A stretch of DNA of 64,000 nucleotides from Tridacna crocea (Eukaryota; Mollusca; Bivalvia; Cardiida; Cardiidae), in contig OX031071.1 in the NCBI GenBank assembly GCA_943736015.1, positions 10,016,119-10,080,118 of the forward strand, written 5' to 3'. Both the position numbers and the translations under genes were made by a program. How positions within the stretch are numbered: the stretch's first letter is position 1; every line of letters starts with the position of its first letter. This document shows, one piece after another, positions 1 through 11,245 of this stretch. Under the pieces are notes generated by a model. It saw nothing but the letters and a program-made list of their open reading frames with translations, did not search any database and had not been told where the DNA came from.

Positions 1-776
1 AAGAGCGCCAATTTTTTTCTCGTAAATCAATTAAATAAAAAATTTATTAAAACTACCATTTTATATTTTCTCTGCAACACGTTTTAATACACCAAGGCGA
101 TAACTTACACGTGATATAGATTACGTGATGTCTCGCAATTCTTCAAGAAATTCTTGCACGAAATCTAAAAATATCTTTCCTATAAGGGAAATGGACAACC
201 TCTTCTTTTATTACAATCCTTTCTCATGCATTATTGAATTAAGCATTGATCAACAAATCAACAAACCTTCCTGAATACTGTAGTACATCGCACAAATAAA
301 ATCATGTGACACAATCATAATGGCCAAAACAGCTGTGTACTTTCAACGTCTGGGTTTTTTTTCCCAGCTGATGGCTTTTATTTTCTTTCCAAAGCCAAAG
401 TTTTCAATCTTAACGTAGTGGACCCGTAATAGAAAACAACTACGTGTATTTCCAAATAATATTATCCTACAAAATTCGCTAGGATTAAATTGTGTATTAC
501 TGTACTACTTTCACCGAGCCACTTTTTACTTTTTGCCCTTCCTAGAATTATCATAAAACTAAAACAACAATATTCTCATTACGAAGTGACATGATAATTA
601 CTTCCTTTTCTGAAAACTAACAAAAGTATCAACAAATAATTTCAAGATAGACATCAAAGGAATTTCTGGTCGGTTAAAAATGTGCAAAAATATTATATCT
701 GTATAAATCTGTCTTTATCAAATGTGGAGAAATTTTATGCCATGCTGCACTAGAAGTATTACGGTTCCACTTTACC
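1..776. other. Gene-free AT-rich stretch
   Basis: I see no open frame of note, no RNA gene and no recognisable repeat core here. The sequence is AT-rich and unpatterned until a family C MITE begins at about 777. Confidence 0.5.
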
Positions 777-1005
777 TTCACCCTTTACCCCATAAGGCAT
801 TTCTATGGTATCTCTAATTGACCCTCAATAACAGCAAGGATGAAGCTGTTTCTTATGTGTATATGACATCTTTTGATAGCATAGAAAACATTGTGGCAAA
901 AGGTGAAATTGCTCGTCACGAGCAATTTCACCTTTTGCCAAAATGTTTTCCAAAGGTTCCTACAAGCAATGCGTAGAAATGAGTATCTATGGAGTAAAGG
1001 GTTAA
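777..1005. mobile_element. MITE, family C (TTAA type)
   Basis: The ends read (TTCA)CCCTTTACCCC and GGAGTAAAGGGTTAA, and the centre is a near-perfect hairpin built on GAAAACATTGTGGCAAAAGG / CCTTTTGCCAAAATGTTTTC with a CGTCACG turn. Close copies lie at 4912-5140, 44368-44596 and 47720-48010. The element has no coding capacity. Short open frames on both strands here are hairpin shadows. Confidence 0.85.
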
Positions 1006-1164
1006 AACAAGCAAATTATTTGCTACAAACGACCATAACTTTGTGTCTGAAAGCAAACCTTCGTGAAAGGAGGTATTCACTAGATACAGTGTAGTAACAT
1101 TTGAACTCATGATTTCGCTTTACTTTTTTTTTTCCATACGTAATCTATTTTTAAAGTGGACGTT

Positions 1165-1341
1165 TTAACCCCTATCAAGCAGTGCTATTTCAAAGTTATG
1201 TTTTGGGGAATAGATATCTCCATAGCTCTCCTTATCGGACAGTGTAGATCAAAGATCAGACTGCACGTTTTGTGCAGTCTGATCTTTATCTGCACTGTCC
1301 GCAAAAGCTGAGTGAGTCGCGCTCAACATCCCATGGGTTAA
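1165..1341. mobile_element. MITE, family B (TTAA type)
   Basis: Bounded by TTAA CCCC at the left and CATGGGTTAA at the right. The core hairpin is GATCAGACTGCACG / GTGCAGTCTGATC flanked by GGACAGTGTAGAT and its inverted copy. This is the family whose most complete copy is at 41896-42106. Confidence 0.8.
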
Positions 1342-1401
1342 TACTCGCCTGTAATTTCGTTTCAATATTTAATTAGTTTCAAAGACACGGCTACACAGAG
1401 A

Positions 1402-1403
<2 letters not shown>

Positions 1404-1449
<46 letters not shown>
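1404..1449. repeat. (AG)n microsatellite
   Basis: An uninterrupted AG dinucleotide run. The apparent Arg/Glu-rich open frame over it is a product of the repeat. Confidence 0.95.
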
Positions 1450-1453
<4 letters not shown>

Positions 1454-1981
1454 GACGGACGGACGGATAAACATACAGACTCAAAGGAAGTGCCGTGGGA
1501 AGGCAGGCAGAGGTGTACTCTACAGTTGTATACAGCATACTCGTATTAATCCGTCTCTTCTTTTATTTTCTCGATTATTTCAAACAATATCATCGAGATT
1601 TGAGGCAGGGTTTCGATATCTAGAAAGAAAGCTTTTTAGCACAATTATCGTAGGAAAAGGATAAAAATTATGATCACCAGCATTTTCTGCTTTGCCCTAC
1701 AATGTTTCCTATCCTTTCAAAGACAAATCCGATTTTTCTGCCACAATTTTGTCCTTTGTAAGGCGTAAAGTTTTGACATTTGATAAAGAGTTAAAAGTAC
1801 ATGATCATCAAAGAGTCGATCAGGAAAAAAAATCCAATTATCTAAGAAGCGGATGTACTGTAATACTTTACAAAGCTGAATAGCTGTTCGTAAAATATAT
1901 AGAAAGCAAAAAAGACACATTGTTGCAATTAGAAGGACGTTTTAACAGAAACTTTCAAAGCATTGCAAACAGTATGAATTC

Positions 1982-2526
1982 AAGATCAGACTGCATTATT
2001 CCTTGTAGCTAGGTCTTGGATCTATACTGTCTGCGAAAGCAACGTGGATGTTTTAAACATCCGAACGTGGCCAAAGGTTTCTTACAGAAAAAGACAAAAA
2101 AAACCAATCCAATCGTTCGCTTGCAGATCAATGACTTTTCTTACACTTTTGTCCTAACGACCTGTTCCACAAAGCCGGTACAAAACATCGTTTGCAGAAG
2201 CACGTAATCTCACCCTCTACATTAATTGAGGTCAAGTGCCGATTGAGATCAGGCTGCACAGAACAAACAATCCGATCTTGTGTCTGCATTAATAGATATT
2301 TTTAGATATTTGATTCTATTTTGAGATTGTATATTTCTAAGTTTTCACTATAGAGTGCAGATATTCATTACATCAACTCCGTACTTCTGACTTAACTTTG
2401 CTTAACTTGGGAGGATTAGTGTATATTGCCATAGCAACTTATAGGTTGCAGTGCTTGGTCCAACATGTCTTTGCCGACAGCATAGATTAAGATCAGACTG
2501 CACAGAAAATACAGTCTGATCTTGCA
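1982..2526. mobile_element. Three family B MITE fragments
   Basis: Three separate hairpin cores of the GATCAGACTGCA...GATCT type lie at about 1982-2037, 2246-2290 and 2481-2526. All lack recognisable TTAA ends, so they are old fragments. No gene is seen between them. Confidence 0.6.
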
Positions 2527-2561
2527 ACTATGATTTTCGATAGGAAGATCTTTTGCTGGTT

Positions 2562-2788
2562 ATCTCTTTACCAAACAACAAAATTTTAGGCTTGTTTAAA
2601 TTGAAAGCATTTGCAGACAACAAAATAAAAGTGACTGAAAATCTGAAATGTGTTTTGTGAAGGGTAGAAAACATTGTGGGAAAAGGAGAAAATGCTGGTT
2701 ACCAGCATTTTCTCCTTTTCCCATAATGTTTTCTTAAGGCTTCTTTCTCAGTGTCGTCAAAAGTAGGGATTGTGTGGTAATTAATTAA
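2562..2788. mobile_element. MITE, family A (TTAA type)
   Basis: Ends are CTCTTTACCAAACAACAAAA at the left and GTGTGGTAATTAATTAA at the right. The centre is the family A hairpin: GAAAACATTGTGGGAAAAGG, then AGAAAATGCTGG, and their inverted copies. Family A is the commonest mobile element in the window. Confidence 0.85.
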
Positions 2789-3143
2789 AAGAGTTTTCAA
2801 GTCGCAATAATTACATACTTCCTGAGTTCTTATCAGGTAAGATGACGGTTCAAGGTCTGTTCATAGTTAAGAATCCAAGACTTCAAAGAACATGAGAAGC
2901 ATGCCGGGATATTACAACTTGGCTTCTTCAAAATACGGTGAACAGTATGTTTCTGTCATCCAGAAAATTAGTCGGTGATTAACCCGATGTGCAGTACACA
3001 TCGCTGTTTTAAAGTACGGGAGGGAAACATGCCGATTATAGCCATATCATAGTACTTATGACATTTAAATTAACATACCTCCTGTCCCAGAGGACAATCA
3101 GTATTTAGGTTGGTTCCAGTGCCTAGCAAATTCACATTTATTT

Positions 3144-3560
3144 TTATGGTGCCTTCGATGCAGTTCGCGTTTATGGTGCTGTCGCTGCAGTCCAATGCCT
3201 AGCAAATTCACATTTATATTGAACTGTGCTAATGCATCTCTGTGATACATAATTATATACGAGTCATCACATAAAAATGGGTCAATAAAATCCAATTCGT
3301 CAAACCACTGCCTGCAGTCCGCGTTAAAGGGTGCTCTCGTTGCAGTTCGCGTTTATGGTGCCTTCAATGCAGTTCGCGTTTATGGTGCTGTCGGTGCGGT
3401 CCGCGTTAAAAGGTGCTGTCGGTGCAGTTCGCGTTTATGGTGCCTTCAATGAAGTTCGCGTTTATGGTACTGTCACTGCAGTCCGCGTTACAAGATGCTG
3501 TCGGTGCAGTTTGCGATTTACGGTTTCTTCGATACAGTTCGCGTTTATGGTGCTCTTGCT
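3144..3560. repeat. 27-28 bp minisatellite
   Basis: Monomers built on TGCAGTTCGCGTTTATGGTG alternate with a variant containing TCCGCGTTA. There are about two monomers at 3144-3195 and about nine at 3309-3560, separated by unrelated sequence. Overlapping open frames here (for example 3331-3663) have a repetitive composition and no start or splice context, so I do not call a gene. Confidence 0.8.
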
Positions 3561-4280
3561 CGTTCGACGATCCTTTCTACTGGCGTCACAACCTCCAAAG
3601 TTATCAAGGGACAATTTTGTACAGCCGATTTATTCATTTCCATCGATAAAATTCCCTTGTTGATTGGTCGAGGTTGTATTTGTTTGCTGGCCAGCTTTTC
3701 AAAAAACCTCAACCATTTTTCAGGATCGGTTACATAGGTCTTCATTGTTGTTAGGCAACTGACTTAACTCAAATGACGAGTCAGTCTCCAGTGAAAGATA
3801 TATACAAATAATAATATATATATGACGCGACGTTGACTCTCCAGCGTCACTCATTACTGTTTCTGACACTTCACAAAACTCCTTTTCCTCCTGAAATACT
3901 TTTTTCAATTATCGCATTCACTTCTCAAAGGAAAAAAAAAATACGGTTGTGTGAAGTATGAAATTTAAATGTAAGTGCAAGATAATTATTACATGCGCTG
4001 CTCCAAAGTAAAATACAGTTATTCTTAAGCAGTTACTTAAAATTTTCCAGCTGAATTTCCCTAGAACAAAACCTCTATCTCCTAGAATTTTAACACATCC
4101 AATCATCTACACAAATTGAAAAAAAAAATAAAGAAAAACCGTGGATTGGCAAGCACAAACAGTTTTTAAGGCACAAGGGATTTAGTGTTGAGAGAGGGAG
4201 GAGGTTTTTTTAAGGCACCAGGGAGTTAGAGTTAAGCAGTTCTTTTTTGGCAAACTTTTCACACTTGATAATATAATAAT

Positions 4281-4569
4281 TATGGCTTGCATTGGGCAAA
4301 AAGAGCATTCAGACATTTGCGTGTATTTGGATCAGCCTGCGCAGTCCGTACAGGCGGATCAGCCTGCGCAGTCCGCACAGGCTAATCCGAGATGGCACTT
4401 TACGACTACCTTAGACTTTGTGCTACAGTAGACTTGTGCAAAGCAGAACATTACATAAAAAACCGCAAGTTTTCCTTTGCATTAGCCTGTGCGGACTGCG
4501 CGAGCTGATATGAAACAACACTTTACGCCAATGTCTGAATGCCCCTTTTCGCGTGTTGCGGGCTGTATA
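4281..4569. mobile_element. MITE, family D (GCGCAGTCCGC hairpin)
   Basis: Ends are inverted copies of a GCAAAAAGAGCATTCAGACA-type sequence, also seen as AAAAGGGGCATTCGGACATT elsewhere. Inside are palindromic blocks of AGCCTGCGCAGTCCGCACAG and the inverted form. Other copies lie at 7780-7900, 8179-8372 and 46480-46740. Confidence 0.75.
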
Positions 4570-4680
4570 AAAGCATTTGGCAAACTTTCGGTGATTCGCA
4601 TATCAAGTCAGTCGACTGTTGCACGTAGCTCGATGTGCACTTACACAGTGCATCTCTCTACATCGCTATACCGCTCTTGA

Positions 4681-4903
4681 TTCTTTACCAAATAACAAAA
4701 AATAAGACTGGTCAAAATTGATGATTTGTAGACGACAAATAAAATGTAACTGAAATAATGATTTTTATTTTGGATGGGGAAGAAAACATTGTGGGAAAAG
4801 GAGAAAATGACGTTTGCAGGCATTCTCTTCTTTTGCAACAATATTTTCAAAAAGCTTCTTATACAGGGGTGTTAAAAGTCGTGATTGTGTGGTAAAGAGT
4901 TCA
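4681..4903. mobile_element. MITE, family A, degraded
   Basis: Left end TCTTTACCAAATAAC and right end GTGGTAAAGAGTT surround an imperfect family A hairpin at 4785-4850. Confidence 0.7.
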
Positions 4904-4911
4904 GTCGTGAC

Positions 4912-5140
4912 TTAACCCTTTACCCCATAAGGCATTTCTATGGTATCTCTAATTGACCCTAAATAACAACTAGGATAGAGCTCTTTCGTATGTGTATATG
5001 ACACCTTTTGATAGCATAGAAAACATTGCGGCAAAAGGTGAAATTGCTCGTCACGAGCAATTTCACCTTTTGCCACAATGTTTTCCAAAGGCTCCTACAA
5101 GCAATGCGTAGAAATGAGTATCTATGGAGTAAAGGGTTAA
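4912..5140. mobile_element. MITE, family C, intact ends
   Basis: Begins TTAACCCTTTACCCC and ends GTAAAGGGTTAA. The central hairpin at about 5020-5090 is nearly perfect. At 229 bp it matches complete family A copies (40808-41036 and 58683-58911 are also 229 bp). Confidence 0.9.
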
Positions 5141-5349
5141 ACTTCGGGATTTTTTCACTGACCCACACATTCGGCGAAAGTACTAGTGTAGTTTCCAGGA
5201 ATCAGAATCAAAGAGATTAATAAAACTTGTAAAAACTTGTTTCTCAATCGAAGTAAAATCAACATACATGTATTTAAACTGAAGTTAAATCGTGTCACTC
5301 CACTTACAAACTAGAACATTAATCACAACTTTATATTAGATTCTCTATA

Positions 5350-5600
5350 AAACAGATCGGTTGACAAACAGCTTGTACATTAATTTTCATATATGGTCCA
5401 TCAGCTCCGCCAGAAGTTTTCAGCGACAGGTTGCTTATCACTGTGGCTGTGGAGTGCGTCACACATCGATTCAAAAGGGGGTCGCCATGTTTATGATCAC
5501 GTGACCCTCAGCATTCAAAAAGGAAACCCATTGATACAGCACTCGTAACAACTCAGCCGATTCCGTACCTTCATTTTACCTCGTCATTCGGCATACCGCG
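5350..5600. repeat. Single arm of a foldback repeat
   Basis: This stretch (GTTGACAAACAGCTTGTACA, then TTTTCAGCGACAGGTTGC, then AACTCAGCCGATTCCGTACC) is related to the left arm of the foldback element at 5778-6222. It lacks its own inverted partner. Confidence 0.5.
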
Positions 5601-5777
5601 GGTGATGGGAACCATCATATACCTCGGCTGTAACTGGTGGATTGATATGTAGCAGATCGATACATTCATCGCCCGGAAATACGTAGGTTTACCCTTCTGA
5701 AAATTGTAAGGCTCCCCTAACAAAAGAAAACTTGAGTTTCAATTTTCAATTAAAAGTCTTTCTTACTATATTTCAGT

Positions 5778-6222
5778 TGACAAACAGTTCGTACATTCAG
5801 TTTTTAACGTGGAATGTCAATTCCGATTTAAGTTTTCAGCGACAAATCGACAGATCTATGTGAATGCGCTCGTAACTTCATCAAAGTTGTTTATGTCGTT
5901 GCTAAACGGCTGTCAGTGGCGCCCTATATATGGATTCACGTGATTCTCAGTTCAAATGGAAACGACCTTAATACGGACGTGGTTAGTTGTAGGTAAGGAA
6001 TCGGCTGAGTTGTCACAAGTGCCTACCTCGTGTGTATGATGTTCGTTTCTATCTGAACTGCCAATCACACGTAATCTTATAGATGGCGGCGCCACTGTAA
6101 GCTGTTTAGCAATGATATAAGCAACCTCGAAGAAGTTATTTACATTTACCTATCTGTCGATGAAAACTTCAATTTGAATTAAAAATCCACGTTAAAGAAT
6201 GAATGTACGAAATGTTTGTAAA
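5778..6222. mobile_element. Foldback (long inverted repeat) element
   Basis: The left arm (ACAAACAGTTCGTACATTCA ... TTTAACGTGG ... GTTGCTAAACGGCTGTCAG) returns inverted in the right arm (... GTTTAGCAATGATATAAGC ... CCACGTTAAAGAATGAATGT). The arms are about 200 bp with a short spacer near 5985-6000. No coding sequence. The family is not one I can name. Confidence 0.65.
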
Positions 6223-6354
6223 TTGAAATATACATGTAGATCTATAGATGATTTCGATAGAAAATTAACACTTAAATTTTCTTTTACGAGGAGGTTTACA
6301 GTTTTCACAGATCTTAAATCTACACTGTCCGTTGCGTTTCGCCCCGCCCAGTAC

Positions 6355-6388
6355 CTCCCCCCCCCCCCCCCCCCCACACACACACACA
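6355..6388. repeat. Poly-C / (CA)n tract
   Basis: A run of about 17 C followed by (CA) dinucleotides. Confidence 0.95.
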
Positions 6389-6671
6389 GACAAAAAAAAG
6401 TGAAAAAAATTGTGGGTTTCCACTATCAACTTGATAGTTTCAACTTATTTAGCGGAATAAGGGTTATATTGTGTTTCAAGGGCCATCGGAATATTCAATG
6501 CTATCCTACAAAACCATAAAAGGTCATCTTTTATACGCTGATATATTTTCCTGAGTTTGAACGCCTCAAAAGCTTATCTAAACCTGTTTTACCAAGCGAT
6601 CTTAGCTGGAAAATATATTCGAACGAAAGCGTTCGAATGTTCGAAATAGTTGTCTGCAGTCACCAACCATT

Positions 6672-6900
6672 CTCAACCCTTTACCTAACGGCAAAATTTT
6701 AGACTTAACCATATTGAAAGCATTTGCGGACGACAGTTTCAAAGTGGCTGAATTTGTGCAGTTTTGCTTTGATCAGGTAGAAAACTATGTGGGAAAAGGA
6801 GAAAATGCAGGTTTCCAGCATTTTCTCTCTTTCCTACAATGTTTTCAAAAGGCTTCTCCCTCTGGGTCGTTAAAAGTCATCATCATTCGATAAAGGGTAA
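6672..6900. mobile_element. MITE, family A
   Basis: TCAACCCTTTACC at the left, GATAAAGGGTAA at the right, with the family A hairpin at about 6780-6845. Confidence 0.8.
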
Positions 6901-7159
6901 ATATAACATCCTTAGTCTAATTCTCAGTAAATTCCTAAATATTAAAGTAATGCAAATTCTGAATGGATAAATCAAGTGTCTTAATTTCAAATGTTACTAA
7001 GAATGATGGTGAGTAAAGACCAAGGTCAGTTTATTAATTGTATGATGCCTTACGCCGATTTTAACATAATTTTACCCACGTCACAGCCACAACTCACTCA
7101 TTCATAAATGTCCTTGGTTTCATCAGTTCAAGTGATGGTAAATCCATTATCTTTCGTCC

Positions 7160-7234
7160 AAACCCTATGTTGTGGGTACTTATTAGAATCGTCTCGATGA
7201 GACGATTCTAATGAGTACCCATAACATAGGGTTT
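7160..7234. repeat. 75-bp near-perfect hairpin
   Basis: The left arm AAACCCTATGTTGTGGGTAC continues to CGTCTC, a 3-nt GAT loop follows, and the right arm is its reverse complement with about two mismatches over 36 bp. It is unrelated to MITE families A-E. I see only one copy. Confidence 0.85.
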
Positions 7235-7633
7235 AGTGGAGAACATTTAATACTTTCAATTTTGAAATCAAAATCACTCTCTCTATCTGGAGCTCTGTCA
7301 GATGTCCTAACAATTAGCTGAAGAAAGCACAATTTTGGAAACACTATCTTTCCGACCTCGAGATGAACACTTTTTCTGTAGCCTTGGAGACAGAGTTTTT
7401 ACAAAAAGGCCGTGTCGAAGTTGTACCGAAATGTCAACTGACAGTATGAGAACAAGATGTCGGTTGTCATACAAGGGTCAGTGAACAAAAGTTTGTCCAA
7501 GCCGGTATCACGTGACAAGGTTGTTGCAGTGTCAAATACAACGTTAATTACAGACAGTCAACATGGTTCCTTTGACTAATCCCTGATTCTTTGTCAATCA
7601 ACCATGCCACAAATTCGTTTTTATCTCTGTCTC

Positions 7634-7690
7634 TTTTACTTGTCTGTCTGTCTATCTGTCTGTCTGTCTTATCTGTCTGTCTGTCTGTTT
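7634..7690. repeat. (TCTG)n microsatellite
   Basis: CTGTCTGTCTATCTGTCTGT-type tetranucleotide repeats. Confidence 0.9.
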
Positions 7691-7779
7691 TATATGTATG
7701 TCTTTATTATCATAGGCTGTCTGCCTGTCTGTCCTAGCATGGTAAACAAAGTGTCATGGACGAAAATCCTATGAATGGC

Positions 7780-8178
7780 CTGCAATACACGAAAAGGGGC
7801 ATTCGGACATTGGCGTAATGTGTCTTCTCGGATTAGCATTCGCAATCCGCGTAGACTAATCCGAAACGACACTTTCCGGTTTCATGTTATTTTCTGTTTT
7901 GCACACGTTCTGTACAATCTGATCTTGGATCTACACTGTCCGGTATGGAGATATTGTTCCCCAAAACATAATTTTGAAACAGCAATATTTGAGTTATTAC
8001 GTACTGCCAAAACGAATATTTCATTTTAGTTATTTAGCACGATAAGTTTCAGGCTCTGTCAAGGTCGCAGGCAAAAACTGGGCCTTTGGACACAGGCTAG
8101 ATCAAGATCACACTGTACAGAACAGGTCAATACCATAAACAATGCTTTCAACGTACAGTCTGATCTTCGAGATACATG
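7780..8178. mobile_element. Family D and family B MITE fragments
   Basis: A family D half element (7780-7900; ACACGAAAAGGGGCATTCGG end and ACTAATCC core) runs straight into family B sequence (7899-8050; GATCTTGGATCTACACTGTC and the AGCAATATTTGAGTTATTA right side). A second family B fragment follows at 8093-8178. Confidence 0.6.
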
Positions 8179-8372
8179 ACTTGCAACATGCAAAAAAGGG
8201 CATTCGGACTTTTGCGTAAAGTATCGTCTCGGATCAGCCTGCGCAGTCCGCGCAGGCTGATCTGAGACGATACTTTCCGATCGTGTTTGGTTTCCTGCAT
8301 AACTCAAGGTTACAGTTGGACAAAATCTAATATTGACGTAAAGTGCTGTCTCGGATAAGCCTGCGCCGCAGT
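8179..8372. mobile_element. MITE, family D, truncated
   Basis: GCAAAAAAGGGCATTCGGAC is followed by a palindrome on CAGCCTGCGCAGTCCGCGCA. The right half stops abruptly at the SINE-like sequence that follows. Confidence 0.65.
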
Positions 8373-8525
8373 ACTCCCGCCGGATGTGTGGGTAAAAAAA
8401 GTCGACACCCGCTGGCCAATGAACAATGCGAAAAGTCTATATCCGCTCCCGAGTATCGAATTCGAGACCTTCTGCCAAGTTTGGAGGCCGACGCACTACC
8501 TTACAACCACGGACACCATGTAAAT
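8373..8525 (-). mobile_element. tRNA-derived SINE-like fragment
   Basis: Read on the minus strand there is a degraded tRNA-like head: GTGGTTGTAAGGTAGTGCGT resembles an A box region and GGTCTCGAATTCGA resembles a B box. The GGGAGCGGA segment downstream is shared with 41345-41490, where the B box (GAGTTCGAGAACC) is better preserved. The subfamily is not determined. Confidence 0.45.
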
Positions 8526-8713
8526 TAAGGGATGGACATAAAAATGAATGAATCATTTCTGAACATTTTATGTACATGTGCTTAATGTTACTACCCTATA
8601 ATTAATTGGCTGTTGTACCTAAACGCAAGTTGACCAATTCAGTGTCATCCGTTTCCTAGGTAACGAACTATTTGCCAGTCTGACATGCATAAATTTTCAT
8701 ATACATGTACACC

Positions 8714-9035
8714 TGCGCATGTCATATTCTTCGAAGATTCAACCTGTCTGCTATGACGCATCACCCACCTCTTTATACCTGGGAAAAGTAGGGCTTATAC
8801 CGAAGCTATTAGCCCATTACCGAAGCATGTAGGGACTGTCTTAATAAATGGCTGGTGCATGGGTTATATGCTTCCAGACCACAGTTGAATGGATCGCACA
8901 AGCGTTTTATAGAGTAAACGTTTATCTTAATTCAAAGTAACGATTGTCGCGTAGAAAAGTAGTCCGGTTCTGGACCCAGAATGCCTAAATTAGATAGATG
9001 AGTGTTTGTAGAATGCCATCTAGCGGGAGATAATG
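8714..9035. repeat. Dispersed repeat, copy 1
   Basis: About 320 bp shared with 58981-59324 in the same orientation: TGCGCATGTCATATTCTTCG at the left, ATAGAGTAAACGTTTAT in the middle and TAGCGGGAGATAATG at the right. No coding frame. The family is unknown. Confidence 0.75.
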
Positions 9036-9192
9036 ACATGTACACAGTGCGTTCTGCCGAGAGAGAGGATTTTCACATATATTGTCCCATAGGACGAGAA
9101 AAATGTCCCTATAGCACACGAGCCATGTTCTGTGAAAAGAGGGCTTAATGAATCTGCGAAATGTATCGACCCAGGTCAGCCTGCGTCAAAAA

Positions 9193-9394
9193 ATTGAGCT
9201 AGACCAAGTTAGAAGCATTTGAGGATAACGAATTAAATGTAGCTGGGTGTACGTTATTTAATTTTTAGAAGGAAGGAAAATATTCTGAGAAAAGGAGAAA
9301 ATGCTGGTTACCAGCATTTTCTCCTTTTCCCAAAATATTTTCAAACAGATTCTTTCTCAGGGTCATTAAAAGTCGGGATATTCTGACAAAGGAT
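9193..9394. mobile_element. MITE, family A, degraded
   Basis: The family A hairpin (GAGAAAATGCTGGTTACCAG) is well preserved at about 9270-9340. Both TTAA ends are eroded. Confidence 0.7.
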
Positions 9395-9396
9395 TT

Positions 9397-9894
9397 TATT
9401 ATACTGCAAAGAAATTTTTCGTGATCTGATTGGCTAACATGCCGGGAACATTTCTATCATGTACCCTGGCAAAAACCACTTAAAGCCAGTTTCCCTTTTG
9501 AAAGCCCCGGAAACATCAATACACGTGAAACACAATATCCAAAATGGTGGCGTCGATCGATCACCAGATTGGTCGTTTATGCACCAAACTGCACGTTTTA
9601 GTGACGCTTGTTTCCAGTGACGTCAGTTTTCATTGAATTGGGGCACTCAGAGGGGAATTTCTATTTCGTCAGCATACTCGATTGATGAGATTGTAAAAAA
9701 GGAAAATTTCGCTTAAGACGCTTTGAAAGGGTAAAATTTTGCAGTATGATAAATTCGTTGTACGGTCAGGTGGCAGGGGACTTGGAAACTTGTTTATGGC
9801 TGTGTCGAATCATGTCGCCACCTCGCCGGGTGGCGACATGATTCGACACAGTCGGGAAAAAGTTTCCAAGTCCCCTGCCACCTGACCGTACAAG
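9397..9894 (+). mobile_element. Dispersed element with long hairpin tail, copy 1
   Basis: A ~500-bp repeat starting near ATTATACTGCAAAGAAATTT and ending in a ~136-bp hairpin at 9758-9893 (TTGTACGGTCAGGTGGCAGG ... inverted). An inverted second copy lies at 36913-37433 with only a partial hairpin. Shared landmarks include CGTGATCTGATTGG, TGACGTCAGTTTTCATT and GCACGTTTTAG. Non-coding. Confidence 0.7.
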
Positions 9895-10021
9895 TAATAA
9901 AGGCAGTTTCCGTTATGTATTATATTAAGCAGCCGTCACGTAGTTATAAATCATTTCAGTATGACAAACGACTGAATAATAGGAAAGAATGCTCCTTGGT
10001 AATGCAAAAAATTGATAAAAA

Positions 10022-10836
10022 GCAAAAAACGTTTCGACACAGGCTGACCTGGGTCGAGACTAGTTTTTCAGATGTATTATAGCAAAACGTGTCAATACAG
10101 GCTGACCTGGGTCGAGACTAGTTTTTCATATGTATTATAGCAACCTGTGTCGACACAAGCTGACCTGGGTCGAGACTAGTTTTTCAGATGTATTATAGCA
10201 AAACGTGTGGACACAGGCTGACCTGGGTCGAGACTAGTTTTTCATATGTATTATAGCAAAACGTGTCAATACAGGCTGACCTGGGTCGAGACTAGTTTTT
10301 GAGATGTATTATAGCAAAACGTGTGGACATAGGCTGACCTGGGTCGAGACTAGTTTTTCATATGTATTATAGCAAAACGTGCCAACACAGACTGACCTAG
10401 GTCGAGACTAGTTTTTCATATGTATTATAGCAAAATGTGTCAACACAGGCTGACCTGGGTCGAGACTAGTTTTTCATATGTATTGTAGCAAAAAAAAAAA
10501 ACGTGTCAACATAGGCTGACCTGGGTCGAGACTAATTTTTCATATGTATTATAGCAAAATGTGTCAACACAGCCTGACCTGGGTCGAGACTAGTTTTTCA
10601 TATGTATTATAGCAAAATGTGTCGACACAGGCTGACCTGGGTCGAGACTAGTTTTTGAGATGTATTATAGCAAAATGTGTCAACACAGGCTGACCTGGGT
10701 CGAGACTAGTTTTTCATATGTATTATAGCAAAATGTGTCAACACAGGCTGACCTGGGTCGAGACTAATTTTTTCATATGTATTATAGCAAAATGTGTCAA
10801 CACAGGCTGACCTGGGTCGAGACTAGTTTTTCAGAC
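10022..10836. repeat. 58-bp minisatellite, ~14 copies
   Basis: Tandem monomers of 58 bp (ACAGGCTGACCTGGGTCGAG then ACTAGTTTTTCATATGTATT then ATAGCAAAA) with low divergence. The GGCTGACCTGGGTCGA segment also occurs in family E MITEs (52351-52417, 56965-57045). Confidence 0.9.
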
Positions 10837-10939
10837 TTATTTAACTCATTTTTTACAAAGCCTAACTCATTGTTTTTTTTTTTTGTTTTTGTTATAATCT
10901 GTCTTAAGTTCATTTGCCGTACTCATTTAAGACTAAGAG

Positions 10940-10994
10940 AGACAAGAATAACAAAAAAGAAGAGAGAAGGGGAGAGAGAGAGTCAGAGTGAGAG

Positions 10995-11064
<70 letters not shown>

Positions 11065-11094
11065 AGACAGATACATAGAGAGAAAGAGACAAAA

Positions 11095-11149
<55 letters not shown>

Positions 11150-11176
11150 TACATAGAGAGAAAGAGACAAAAAGAC

Positions 11177-11244
<68 letters not shown>

Positions 11245-11245
11245 G
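10940..11245. repeat. (AG)n-rich microsatellite tract
   Basis: Long purine tract of AG dinucleotides with two near-identical interruptions (GACAGATACATAGAGAGAAA), so the tract itself has a higher-order duplication. Arg/Glu-rich and Ser/Leu-rich frames on both strands are repeat artefacts. Confidence 0.9.

Noticed and set aside
3331-3745. 110-residue plus-strand frame and its overlapping frames
   Set aside because: The sequence is the 27-bp minisatellite read in several frames; composition is repetitive and three frames are equally open.
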